Origin: Bullifex porci
GTDB taxonomy: Bacteria; Spirochaetota; Spirochaetia; Sphaerochaetales; Sphaerochaetaceae
Length of the DNA stretch: 59,287 bases
Direction of reading: 5' to 3'
NCBI RefSeq assembly: GCF_009695635.1
Contig: NZ_VUNN01000016.1
Location: 1-59,287 of the forward strand
The notes under the pieces are model-generated. The model did not search any database, was not told where the DNA came from, and worked only from the letters and a program-made list of their open reading frames with translations. Of the stretch, positions 9,537 through 18,298 are shown one piece after another (position 1 is the stretch's first letter; each line of letters opens with the position of its first letter). A program made the translations under genes and the position numbers.

Positions 9537-9782
9537 ATGACAATCCAAAAGCCTTTAAATGGGAAGTACACTGAATGTAATGCTATCTTGAAGATTAGAT
9601 ACAACAACTGCTCCACAACTAGAGGCAGAGCTAAAAACTTCTTTAAATGGTATTACATAGCTAAATTTCGATTTTAAAATATAGAGTATTTATCCTCTGC
9701 TGAGCTACGTGTTCTTCTAGCTGCTCAAAAGGTTTTGAATAAACAGTGTAAGATAATCTTTTTGTTTTCATTGAACTTTTGA
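9537..9782 (+). pseudogene. Decayed STAS anti-sigma-factor-antagonist gene
   Basis: Three frames together reconstruct a STAS protein: MTIQKPLNG, then RLDTTTAPQLEAELKTSLNG with a stop, then IEYLSSAELRVLLAAQKVLN. It parallels the intact STAS protein at 20041-20337 (RLDTITAPTLEA and LEYLSSAGLRVLLATQKVMN). There are at least two frameshifts and two in-frame stops, and the conserved G after SSA is E. It sits 34 nt downstream of the symporter with its own TGAGGA ribosome site, so the symporter once had a cognate STAS gene in the same operon. Confidence 0.82.
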
Positions 9783-9880
9783 TAATCAAAAAGAGCTTTC
9801 AGTTTTCTATCGATTGTCTCTCCTTTATTGTTTATACGTTAAACTAGTGAAAAGGTATATAATTTCTTTACTTTTTTTTA

Positions 9881-12070
9881 TCATCCTTTTGAATCAAGCT
9901 GTTGTCTTGCAACAAGCTCTGCAAATTTGCCACCCATATTAATTAACTCTTCATAGGTGCCATCTTCCACAATTTTACCATTGTCAAGGTATATTATACG
10001 GTCACACTGCTTGATGGTTGAAAGTCTATGAGCGATGACTATACGAGTACACTTTAATCCATCGAGTGACTCTGATACTTTTTTCTGTGTAAGATTATCG
10101 AGCGCTGAGGTTGCTTCATCAAACATCAGAATTCTAGGCTTAGGAGCAATTGCACGAGCTATCATTAGTCTTTGTCGCTGCCCACCTGATACACCTCCGG
10201 AGCCTTCAGAAATAATCGTGTGCATTCCCATAGGCATTCTTTTAATATCATCTGCAATACCAGCAAGCTCTGCTGCTCTCCAAGCATCATCTATAGTTAG
10301 CCATGGAGCAGAAATAGTGATATTGGAGAAAATATCACCTTGAAATAGCTTACCATTCTGCATTACAACACCGATTTTTCGCCTTAAGGATTTTAGGTCC
10401 ATGCGAGAAAGATCCTTTCCATCATAGTACACAGCACCCTTCTGTGGTGTTTCAAAGCCAAGCATAATTCTCATGAGTGTTGATTTCCCACAACCTGTTG
10501 TACCAACAATAGCAACATATTGCCCTGGCTTTATTTTTAAAGAAAGATTATCTAAAACATTAGGCATGCTTTCGTTATAGCGGAAAGAGATGTTGTTAAG
10601 CTCAATACCACCAGAAATACGAGTTACTACTTGCTTATCTGCTGAGATTTCTGGAACTGTATCCATAATTGGTTTTGCCATATCTAAAATAGGCTTGATA
10701 TTAGCTGCAGTAAGTGCAATAGAGGCTAGTGACATAAATGCACCAGATACCATGCCATATGCTGTGTTAAAGGCATAATAATCTGCAACACTTACATGAC
10801 TATTAGCTGCAAAATAATACATTAAGATTGTACCAATAAGTGATATAGCCATAGAGAATACAGAACTATATTTCAAGAATGTTGGTGGATTATAGGTTAA
10901 CTTAGCTCTTTGAGTATATACATTTGCCCAACGAGCAAAGGCTCTTTTTTCTGCACCTGAAAGCTTGATTTTCTGAATTCCAGAGATAAGAGCATAGCTC
11001 ATACCATATTCCTTTGCGCCTGCCTCCATCTGCTTTTTAGCAAGCTTCATCTGTGCTATGGCTGTTAAAGTAGTAAAAAGAATAGTTGCTATAATGATGC
11101 TTAAGGCTGGAATAACTAATGCAGGAGCGTATTTGAAAATCTGTGTAATGTAGATAAGAGAAAACACAGAGGTCAGTCCCGTTGATAATATTGCTGAGAC
11201 TAGCATATTGCAAAGAGAATTCATTTGTCCGCAACGACTAGATAGATCACCAGAGCTGTAGCTTTTGAAAAAATCTGCAGGCAAGGACATTACTCTTGCC
11301 ATAGTTGCTGCTTGTACAGTTATATCCAGCTTTGTGTTAATTCGTGTGGTAAGCAGTGACTTCACTGTGCTTAGTAGCAGAGAAGCGATGTTTACACAAA
11401 CCATAAAAAGAATAATTGCAGTTAGAAGTCTCATACTTCCAGTATCAACTACTGTTCCCATCAATAGATTATTTAGCTTTGGAGTAAGTAGGCCTACTAG
11501 TGTAACTGCTAATGTGCCAAGCCCAATTAGCACAAAATCTGAGACGGAAAGAATTTCCATTATATATCGTAAGAGAATAGGGATATTCAATTTCTCGATA
11601 GGAAAGGGCTTATAGAAGGCTAGTGCCTCATCCTCAAAGAGATCCTCATTTTTTTTGTTTATCTTTACATATTTCCCACTACTTTGATCAAGATAGCTAT
11701 ATCCAGATAATCCTGTTGGGATAAAAGCAACAACAGAGCTATCAGCTTTTTTTACGCCAAGCATTGCACCGATAGCATTCTTATACCACCCCTTTTCAAG
11801 CTTTACTCTGCGTCTCATAATGCCGTAAGGACGCATTAAATACTCAAGCTGTTCGTTTAAGTTTTTTATACTGTCAGGAACCTCCTGTGTTTTGACATGA
11901 TAAAAGCTTAGGATGCTATCAATTGCATTTTTTGCCTTTTGTGCATCAGATTCAAAGGCAGAAGATAGCTTTTTCCCTAAAACAGCATCTGCAATACCTG
12001 CAAAAGCGGCAGCAAATACAGCATCATCATTTTGCTTTCGCTCTTTGATTTGTTCATCGAACCATCCCAT
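9881..12070 (-). CDS. NHLM-type ABC exporter, permease/ATPase subunit without peptidase
   Basis: This 729-residue half-transporter is the last gene of the operon. The N-terminal ~160 residues are a soluble extension characteristic of the second NHLM exporter subunit, with no C39 cysteine. The transmembrane domain spans about 165-450 and the ATPase about 480-729, with Walker A VGTTGCGKST, signature VSGGQRQR, Walker B ILMFDEATSALD and the switch His in IAHRLST. It follows the peptidase-bearing subunit by 12 nt and probably forms a heterodimer or tandem exporter with it in the inner membrane. NHLM transporters export ribosomal peptides with nitrile-hydratase-like or Nif11-like leaders; the cargo here is unknown. 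Confidence 0.9.
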   Translation of the reverse strand: MGWFDEQIKERKQNDDAVFAAAFAGIADAVLGKKLSSAFESDAQKAKNAIDSILSFYHVKTQEVPDSIKNLNEQLEYLMRPYGIMRRRVKLEKGWYKNAIGAMLGVKKADSSVVAFIPTGLSGYSYLDQSSGKYVKINKKNEDLFEDEALAFYKPFPIEKLNIPILLRYIMEILSVSDFVLIGLGTLAVTLVGLLTPKLNNLLMGTVVDTGSMRLLTAIILFMVCVNIASLLLSTVKSLLTTRINTKLDITVQAATMARVMSLPADFFKSYSSGDLSSRCGQMNSLCNMLVSAILSTGLTSVFSLIYITQIFKYAPALVIPALSIIIATILFTTLTAIAQMKLAKKQMEAGAKEYGMSYALISGIQKIKLSGAEKRAFARWANVYTQRAKLTYNPPTFLKYSSVFSMAISLIGTILMYYFAANSHVSVADYYAFNTAYGMVSGAFMSLASIALTAANIKPILDMAKPIMDTVPEISADKQVVTRISGGIELNNISFRYNESMPNVLDNLSLKIKPGQYVAIVGTTGCGKSTLMRIMLGFETPQKGAVYYDGKDLSRMDLKSLRRKIGVVMQNGKLFQGDIFSNITISAPWLTIDDAWRAAELAGIADDIKRMPMGMHTIISEGSGGVSGGQRQRLMIARAIAPKPRILMFDEATSALDNLTQKKVSESLDGLKCTRIVIAHRLSTIKQCDRIIYLDNGKIVEDGTYEELINMGGKFAELVARQQLDSKG

Positions 12071-12082
12071 ATTACTGCCTCC

Positions 12083-14266
12083 TTACTCATTAGATACCAG
12101 CTCGGTGTATAAACCACCTCTAGCATAAAGCTCTTCATGAGTTCCACGATCTATAACCTTGCCGTTGTCAAGCACAATAATTTCATCGCAGTCTCGAATT
12201 GTAGATAGTCTATGTGCTACAACAATACATGTTATTCCTCTATCCTTAATAGAGTTAATTACTTCATATTCTGTTTTTGCATCGAGAGCAGAGGTTGCTT
12301 CATCTAGAATAATAATAGTTGGGTCCTGTGCGAGTACACGTGCAATTTCCATTCTTTGCCTTTGACCACCAGAGAAGTCCTTACCGCCCTCTGTAATTTT
12401 GTATTGATAGCCACCTTCTCGCTGCATAATATCCTCATGAAGATGGGCATCTCTTGCTGCCATAATCATTTCAAAATCTTCGATAGAGCTATCCCACATT
12501 TTTATATTGTTTGCAATAGTATCCTCAAAGAGGATGATATCCTGGTCTACTACAGCTAAAGAACCGGTAAATACACTGTGGTCAATTTGATTTATGCTCT
12601 TTCCATCAAACAATATTTCTCCACTCCAAGGCTGGTAAAGTCCTGAAATTAACTTTGATAGAGTGGACTTTCCACACCCAGAGGAGCCAACAAAGGCAAC
12701 ACGACTACCAGGCTTTAGTGTTAAGCTAAAATTCTCAATTAAAGGCTCTGCTAAACGGGAGTAGCCGAAAGTTACATTACGCATCTCAACTAAGCCCGAT
12801 AGCTTATCATATTCTTTATTCTCATCCCAGCTTTCATTTTCATAGTTAACATCGGTAGGATACTGCATAACATCCTCAATACGTTCCATTTCTGTACGCA
12901 TTTCTTGAATGCCTTGTCCTGCAGAGATTAACGATAGAGCAGGGGAAGTAAAGGAGCTCATATAGCCCTGAAATGCCATAATCATACCAATAGTGAATTT
13001 CCCCTGTATTGTAAGAAATACACCAATTGCCAAAACAGCAGTACTCGTTAACGAAGATACTAGTGATGGGATTAATCCAAGATATTGGTTTAGGTTAGTG
13101 AATTTCATTTTCTGTGTGTTAACGCTTGCTTGATACCCTGACCATTTCTCGAAATAACCGTTTTCAGCACCACTTGCTTTAATTGTTTCTATCATTTCGA
13201 TACCAGCAACTGTAGCTCCTGCTAGCTTGCCACTATCACGCATCTGAACCCTAGTGATATTAATACGCTTTCTAGAGATAATCTGTCCCATCACAAGATT
13301 TAATAAAATAGAACATAGACCCACAGCAGTTAAAAGTACACTGTATCTTAGCATAACAACTAAGTAAAAAATCATCATTACAGCGTTGAGAGCCAGTGGT
13401 GCTATGGTATTTACTAGCGTACCTGAGATCGAAGCATTTGTGCTTTGTCTCTGCTGAATATCTCCTGCCATACGCTGAGAGAAAAACTCCATAGGTAGCT
13501 GAAGCACCTTCCACATAAAGGAGGTGCTACCGTAGGAAGACATCTTACCGTCTATACGATGATTTACTCCAATGCTAATAAAAGAAACTAATAGCTCAAT
13601 TGCAGTAATAGCTGATAATGCAATTATAAATGGATATAGCCATTCTGGATTTTGACCTGTAAGTAATCTATCTAGAAAAATTCTAGAAAATGCGGGACGG
13701 ATAATTCCAAGTAGTGAGGATATTATCGTTGTTAGTATTACGAAGGCTACCACACTTCCTGTTCCCTTTAAGCGGCTTTTAGCAAATTGGATGATGCTTT
13801 TTGGCTTTCCACCTGGCTGAAAAGACTCACTTGGTTCAAATAACAGGCAGATGCCGGTAAATGACTTATCAAAGGTCTCCATAGATACGCTATATGTACC
13901 CTTTTCTGGGTCATTTAATATAGCTTTGTTTTTCTTAAAGCCATTAAGTACTACAAAATGATTGAAGTCCCAGTGGATGATACACGGGAATGTCCCATTC
14001 TTTTTTAGTGATTCAAGCTCAAAACGGTAGCCCTTTGCATTTAGTCCATAGCTCCTAGCAGCTTTCAATATATTCTTAGCATTTGAACCATCACGGGAGA
14101 CACCGCAATCATAGCGTACCTGCTCTAAAGGTATCCACTTTTCGTAATATGCAAGTACCATTGTCAAGCAGGCAGCACCACACTCTAATGCTTCCATTTG
14201 CATTACAACTGGAACCTTAGCTACACTATTTCGCACAGGCTGTTTTATTTTATTTTCATTACCCAT
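12083..14266 (-). CDS. NHLM-type ABC exporter with C39 leader peptidase
   Basis: The protein is 727 residues. The N-terminal C39 peptidase (about 20-145) has MEALECGAACLTMVLAYY with catalytic C29, IIHWDFNHFVVLNGF with H103 and LNDPEKG with D119; the triad looks intact. Six transmembrane segments lie at about 165-440, then an ATPase with VGSSGCGKST, FSGGQRQRME and IIILDEATSALD. The family cleaves double-glycine-type leaders and exports the core peptide. It lies 8 nt after the HlyD-like gene. An intact peptidase implies a living substrate, yet no precursor gene is visible in the window. Confidence 0.92.
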   Translation of the reverse strand: MGNENKIKQPVRNSVAKVPVVMQMEALECGAACLTMVLAYYEKWIPLEQVRYDCGVSRDGSNAKNILKAARSYGLNAKGYRFELESLKKNGTFPCIIHWDFNHFVVLNGFKKNKAILNDPEKGTYSVSMETFDKSFTGICLLFEPSESFQPGGKPKSIIQFAKSRLKGTGSVVAFVILTTIISSLLGIIRPAFSRIFLDRLLTGQNPEWLYPFIIALSAITAIELLVSFISIGVNHRIDGKMSSYGSTSFMWKVLQLPMEFFSQRMAGDIQQRQSTNASISGTLVNTIAPLALNAVMMIFYLVVMLRYSVLLTAVGLCSILLNLVMGQIISRKRINITRVQMRDSGKLAGATVAGIEMIETIKASGAENGYFEKWSGYQASVNTQKMKFTNLNQYLGLIPSLVSSLTSTAVLAIGVFLTIQGKFTIGMIMAFQGYMSSFTSPALSLISAGQGIQEMRTEMERIEDVMQYPTDVNYENESWDENKEYDKLSGLVEMRNVTFGYSRLAEPLIENFSLTLKPGSRVAFVGSSGCGKSTLSKLISGLYQPWSGEILFDGKSINQIDHSVFTGSLAVVDQDIILFEDTIANNIKMWDSSIEDFEMIMAARDAHLHEDIMQREGGYQYKITEGGKDFSGGQRQRMEIARVLAQDPTIIILDEATSALDAKTEYEVINSIKDRGITCIVVAHRLSTIRDCDEIIVLDNGKVIDRGTHEELYARGGLYTELVSNE

Positions 14267-14274
14267 GCTTCACC

Positions 14275-14757
14275 TCAATTAAAGATAAATGACATTGGTG
14301 AGGTACTATCAAGCACGATTTGAGCTTTATAGATACCGTCTGCAAGTCCAGTATTGCACTGTACAGCATAAACCCATTCACCAAGCTTTAAGCCGCTAAT
14401 ATGAAGTACATATTCAGAAAAATCCTCACCACGAACTGCGATTGGCTCAAGTGGGATAGAAGATGCATTAATTTCATATTCTGTCCCCTCTATTGTAAAG
14501 GTTTTGTTTAAAACAGAGGATATGTCTTCCTCTGGAATATAAATAGTAAGTGCTTTATTTTCAACAATTGCTGCAGTAGTAATAGTTGTATCTAAGTGTC
14601 CTAGAACTCCCCATATACAAACACCTACAAGTAATATGATTACAGCTACAATTACCAACCAAATGCTCGGACTACAGACACGAATATAGTCATTAAGCTG
14701 TTCTGGTGAAGAAACTCTTTCTATACTTTTCTTTCTAAAAATCGTGTTGTTTTCCAT
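14275..14757 (-). CDS. Short NHLM/HlyD-like membrane adaptor
   Basis: This 160-residue protein has one membrane anchor at about 34-54 (SIWLVIVAVIILLVGVCIWG) followed by LGHLDTTITTAAIVENK, the typical start of an HlyD/NHLM secretion adaptor. The extracytoplasmic part continues as a small beta-rich domain and lacks the long coiled coil and most of the lipoyl-type region of ordinary HlyD proteins. Position and spacing (52 nt after the SpoIIE gene, 8 nt before the C39 exporter) support a role as exporter accessory. The gene has clean ends, so I read it as a short variant and not a truncation. Confidence 0.75.
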   Translation of the reverse strand: MENNTIFRKKSIERVSSPEQLNDYIRVCSPSIWLVIVAVIILLVGVCIWGVLGHLDTTITTAAIVENKALTIYIPEEDISSVLNKTFTIEGTEYEINASSIPLEPIAVRGEDFSEYVLHISGLKLGEWVYAVQCNTGLADGIYKAQIVLDSTSPMSFIFN

Positions 14758-14809
14758 TTGTCTTTCCTTTTTTAAGCTATTTTTTTGCAGAATATATCGG
14801 CAATTTGGA

Positions 14810-16834
14810 TTAAATATTCTTTTCTAGTATTAGAATATTTCTTCCATCCTTATACTCATAGGAAATATCATCCATTATCTTTTTTACCATATATATTCCC
14901 AAGCCTCCAATCTCTCTCTCATCTGCAGATAGAGTAGTATCAGGATCCTCCTTTACTGTAGGGTCATATGGACTGCCGTTATCGACGAATCTAAGACTTA
15001 CTTTATTTTCTGCTACATTGCATCCAACTCTTGCCTCTGTTGCTCCACTATAGCGGGCTATATTGGAGTAGATTTCATCTATTGCCATGTTTACTTTAAA
15101 GATGAGCTTATTGGATACTCCTCCCTCTGAAAGAAGATTATCGATAAAATCAGTGACCTGGTCTAAATTATCGAGACTAGGCTTTAGAGAGATTTCTTCA
15201 AAGGAACTACTAACTTGCTTGATTTGTATTGAGAGCATAGTGATATCGTCAAACTGATCTGCTATGCCTACAAATGAGTCAATGTCTTTGTGTAGTGATC
15301 CCAAAAGCTCACGAGAGGATAGGTCCTTTGCTTTATTAAGTGCATCAATCATTCTGTCGGTTCCATATAGGTTGTTATTGCTATCTGTTGCTTCTGCGAC
15401 TCCATCTGTATATACAAAGAGACGGTCACCTGCAGATAAGACTAACTCATACTCACGATATTTAGAGCCTTCCATTCCAGCTAGGACAAAGCCGTGTTTG
15501 TCTTTATAGAGCTCAAAGCTTCCTCCTTTTCTCATTATTGCTGGGTACTCATGTCCTGCATTTGCGCAGACCAGCTTTCCTGTAGAAATTTCAAGAATAC
15601 CGATCCAAACAGTTACAAACATCTCTGCATCGTTGTTTTCACAGAGCTGGTTGTTAACCTTTTCCAAAATAGCCTTAGGAGAAAGACCACTTTGTGCTGC
15701 TGACTTTAAGAGTGTCTTTGAAATCATCATGAACATTGCAGCAGGAATGCCCTTTCCCGATACATCCGCAATGACCATTGCTAGGTGGTCCTCATCCACA
15801 AGGAAGAAGTCGTAGAAGTCTCCTCCTACCTCCTTTGCAGGAGTCATTGAAGCAAAAATATCAAACTCATCTCTATTAGGAAATGGAGGGAATATTGAAG
15901 GAAGCATGGAAGCCTGGATATGTCTCGCAACATCAAGCTCAGCGCCTATGCGTTCCTTTTCTGCTGTGACTCTAGAAAGGTTATCGATGTATTCCTCAAG
16001 CTCAGAGAGCATGAAGTTGAAAGCATGGCTTAATGATTCAATTTCATCTCCAGTCTTTATTTTGATGCGCTGGTTTCCAAAGTCATTTGTTCTTGTAATC
16101 TCCTGCGTAAAGTCTGTGAGCCTTCCTACAGGATTGATAACTATTTTTCTTACAAATACGATATAAGCTAGAATTGTTATTCCTATTATTGCAAAGGATA
16201 TGATGAACATGTTAACTAAGAATGAGTTTAGATATGCTCTTACCTCACTCATATCTAAAATATATTGGATTTCAGCAATAGCTTTTCCATTTTCATCTAG
16301 AATTACTGAGATTCCAGTGTAATTAAAGCCATAGTCGTTATCTGTTACAAGAGGTTTATCAATTCCTTTGTTTTTAGCATAGTTTTCCCAGATTGTTATG
16401 TATTTTTCCATATCCTTAGGGTCATTTGGATTTGCTGCATCGGTATATAGAATGTTGCTACCATATGGTATTTGAAGAGCAGGATCATCTCCCATTTCCT
16501 CAACCATAGCATCGATGTAGAAGGTAACACTATCTTCATCTGGCACAACTAGTGATAAAAATGTAATCTCTCCATCTGCCTTGAGCTTGTTAAAGAGGTC
16601 ATACATCTCTTTGTATTCTGGAGTCTTTTCTCCACCATCACTGATGATTTTTTTTACATCATTTACATCTAGCATAGCTGCAATAGCATTGCTATTAGTC
16701 ATGATGCGCTCTGCATATAGTTGATTAAGATAAGACTTTGTAGTGGCATAACTGAATATTGATACTGCAACAGTAATTACTATTCCAAGGATGCCAAGTG
16801 AAATGATGAATTTAGGTAAGAGCTTAATCTTCAT
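14810..16834 (-). CDS. Membrane SpoIIE/RsbU-type phosphatase with HAMP and C-terminal ATPase domain
   Basis: The protein is 674 residues. It has TM1 at about 8-28, an extracytoplasmic sensor at 30-205, TM2 at about 206-228, HAMP at 228-282 (INPVGRLTDFTQEITRTNDF) and a short coiled coil. The PP2C/SpoIIE phosphatase follows at about 320-530 (AKEVGGDFYDFF with D339, ADVSGKGIPAAMF with D357). A C-terminal RsbW-like ATPase ends the protein at about 545-674 (AIDEIYSNIARYS, RFVDNGSPYDP, GGLGIYMVKK). This ATPase has all usual ATP-binding motifs, unlike those on the two transporters. It should dephosphorylate, and could phosphorylate, a STAS partner, most simply the operon's first gene product. Confidence 0.92.
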   Translation of the reverse strand: MKIKLLPKFIISLGILGIVITVAVSIFSYATTKSYLNQLYAERIMTNSNAIAAMLDVNDVKKIISDGGEKTPEYKEMYDLFNKLKADGEITFLSLVVPDEDSVTFYIDAMVEEMGDDPALQIPYGSNILYTDAANPNDPKDMEKYITIWENYAKNKGIDKPLVTDNDYGFNYTGISVILDENGKAIAEIQYILDMSEVRAYLNSFLVNMFIISFAIIGITILAYIVFVRKIVINPVGRLTDFTQEITRTNDFGNQRIKIKTGDEIESLSHAFNFMLSELEEYIDNLSRVTAEKERIGAELDVARHIQASMLPSIFPPFPNRDEFDIFASMTPAKEVGGDFYDFFLVDEDHLAMVIADVSGKGIPAAMFMMISKTLLKSAAQSGLSPKAILEKVNNQLCENNDAEMFVTVWIGILEISTGKLVCANAGHEYPAIMRKGGSFELYKDKHGFVLAGMEGSKYREYELVLSAGDRLFVYTDGVAEATDSNNNLYGTDRMIDALNKAKDLSSRELLGSLHKDIDSFVGIADQFDDITMLSIQIKQVSSSFEEISLKPSLDNLDQVTDFIDNLLSEGGVSNKLIFKVNMAIDEIYSNIARYSGATEARVGCNVAENKVSLRFVDNGSPYDPTVKEDPDTTLSADEREIGGLGIYMVKKIMDDISYEYKDGRNILILEKNI

Positions 16835-17430
16835 GATTCATCTCCTAAGAGTAATTTATAGTAGACTTCCGCATCGCATGTACACCTGCCCTTGCAATAC
16901 GGACATATTAGGCGTGTATCGTTGTACCAGACATTTTTAGCTATAGATAAAAAGCTGAAAGCACACTCAGTAATAGCTTTCTGAAGCTGAATAGTACCCT
17001 TTGGTTTCCAGCATACGATAAAAACAGCTTCTATTGATAGCTTCTTAAGCTCATCAAGGACAAACTCCATCATTTTTGTGGAAATACCCATTCCTCGGTA
17101 CTCATGATTAACTCCGACGGATTGGATTTTACCAACCCTTCCTCCATGGTGGAATGGAAGGGCTTGAAAAATACCTTCGTCTAATTTTGAATATTCTGCG
17201 ATCCTTTCCTCTGTAGTGATGTAGTAGTATATGTAGCCTACAGTCTCTCCCCTTTGATCTTGAAGGAGATAGAAAAAACGGTCACTACTATCTATTGCTG
17301 AAGCGATTTCCTCACTAGAGTAGAGATTTTCTCCCACACAGCTGTCTGCGAGTCTTCGGACCTGTTCAACATCTTTCTTTTCTATTTTCTTCAATGAGAA
17401 GGATAGACTATTAATATAAATATTATGCAT
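16831..17430 (-). CDS. GNAT N-acetyltransferase with C-terminal Cys motif
   Basis: This 199-residue GNAT protein carries the acetyl-CoA loop as VNHEYRGMGISTKMMEFVL at about 109-127. The C-terminus has a Cys cluster, CPYCKGRCTCDAEVYYK, that could bind zinc or form disulfides. The gene overlaps the methyltransferase gene by 8 nt and the SpoIIE gene by 4 nt, so it is translationally coupled on both sides. The acceptor is unknown: it could be a small molecule, a protein of the signalling set, or the exported product. Confidence 0.85.
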   Translation of the reverse strand: MHNIYINSLSFSLKKIEKKDVEQVRRLADSCVGENLYSSEEIASAIDSSDRFFYLLQDQRGETVGYIYYYITTEERIAEYSKLDEGIFQALPFHHGGRVGKIQSVGVNHEYRGMGISTKMMEFVLDELKKLSIEAVFIVCWKPKGTIQLQKAITECAFSFLSIAKNVWYNDTRLICPYCKGRCTCDAEVYYKLLLGDES

Positions 17431-18289
17431 CGCTATCCTCCTTACTGCAGGTAAGTATCTTCATGCCCATTGAAATATCAGATTCTTCATCCATAACTAA
17501 ATTCTTAAGAGCAGTGTAGTTGCTTTCAAGCCATTTTTTCCATGATTTATATTCAAGATTTGTAGGCTCCTGTGAGAGAAGAATTGATACATCCTCTCTT
17601 AAATATGAGAAGAAGGTAGTAAATATTGCTTCTTTCTTTTCTTTTTCATCTTTTGATGCACTAATTGCATCGTAATGTACTGTAATATCATGGTAGCCAC
17701 ATTTTTTGAGTGTTTGGATGATATTCTTTCCAACTTCTCTATTTCCTGCATATTTATCTTTTTTTAGGATCGAGAGGAAATCTCCTAGTAGTCCTCCTCC
17801 ATCTCCATTTAGCTTTGAATTACTATCATCTGCTTCAATAATTAGTATTTTTCCATCTTTCTTTAGAAATGGACGAAGCGAAGTAAGATATTTTTCTACA
17901 TCCTTCAAGTGCATCAGAAGAAAGGAGAGATATATTACATCAAAGCACTCAATATTTTCTTCTTTCATGATTTTTCTTAAGGAGAGAGTAAAGCTATCGT
18001 CCTCTGCATCAAGACGGAAGAAGTAGAATCTTTTATCTCCATATTGCTCTTGGGCCTTTTGGACAAGCTTTTGGTTGAATTCAAGGCCTATTACTTTAGA
18101 AACTGATGGCGATGAAAAACGCTCTACAGTCTTTGCGCCGTCATTACATCCTACATCAAGAACTGTGATATCCTTTCTGGAATCAAACAGAGCTTTCAAT
18201 ATTGGCTTCTCATAATAAGACAGCAGACTATTTTGTACAATAAGTCTTTTCATCTCAGTTTCATCTTGGAAAATAAGCTGGCTGTCCAC
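17423..18289 (-). CDS. Class I SAM-dependent methyltransferase
   Basis: This 288-residue protein has the SAM-binding motif VLDVGCNDGAKT at about 45-56, an acidic residue after the second strand (IGLEFNQ) and motif IV-like FDVIYLSFLLMHL. The C-terminal part resembles small-molecule methyltransferases more than RiPP-tailoring enzymes. It begins 9 nt after the MATE fusion and overlaps the GNAT gene. The substrate cannot be predicted. Its constant coupling to the GNAT suggests the two act on the same target. Confidence 0.83.
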   Translation of the reverse strand: MDSQLIFQDETEMKRLIVQNSLLSYYEKPILKALFDSRKDITVLDVGCNDGAKTVERFSSPSVSKVIGLEFNQKLVQKAQEQYGDKRFYFFRLDAEDDSFTLSLRKIMKEENIECFDVIYLSFLLMHLKDVEKYLTSLRPFLKKDGKILIIEADDSNSKLNGDGGGLLGDFLSILKKDKYAGNREVGKNIIQTLKKCGYHDITVHYDAISASKDEKEKKEAIFTTFFSYLREDVSILLSQEPTNLEYKSWKKWLESNYTALKNLVMDEESDISMGMKILTCSKEDSDA

Positions 18290-18298
18290 TAATTCCTC

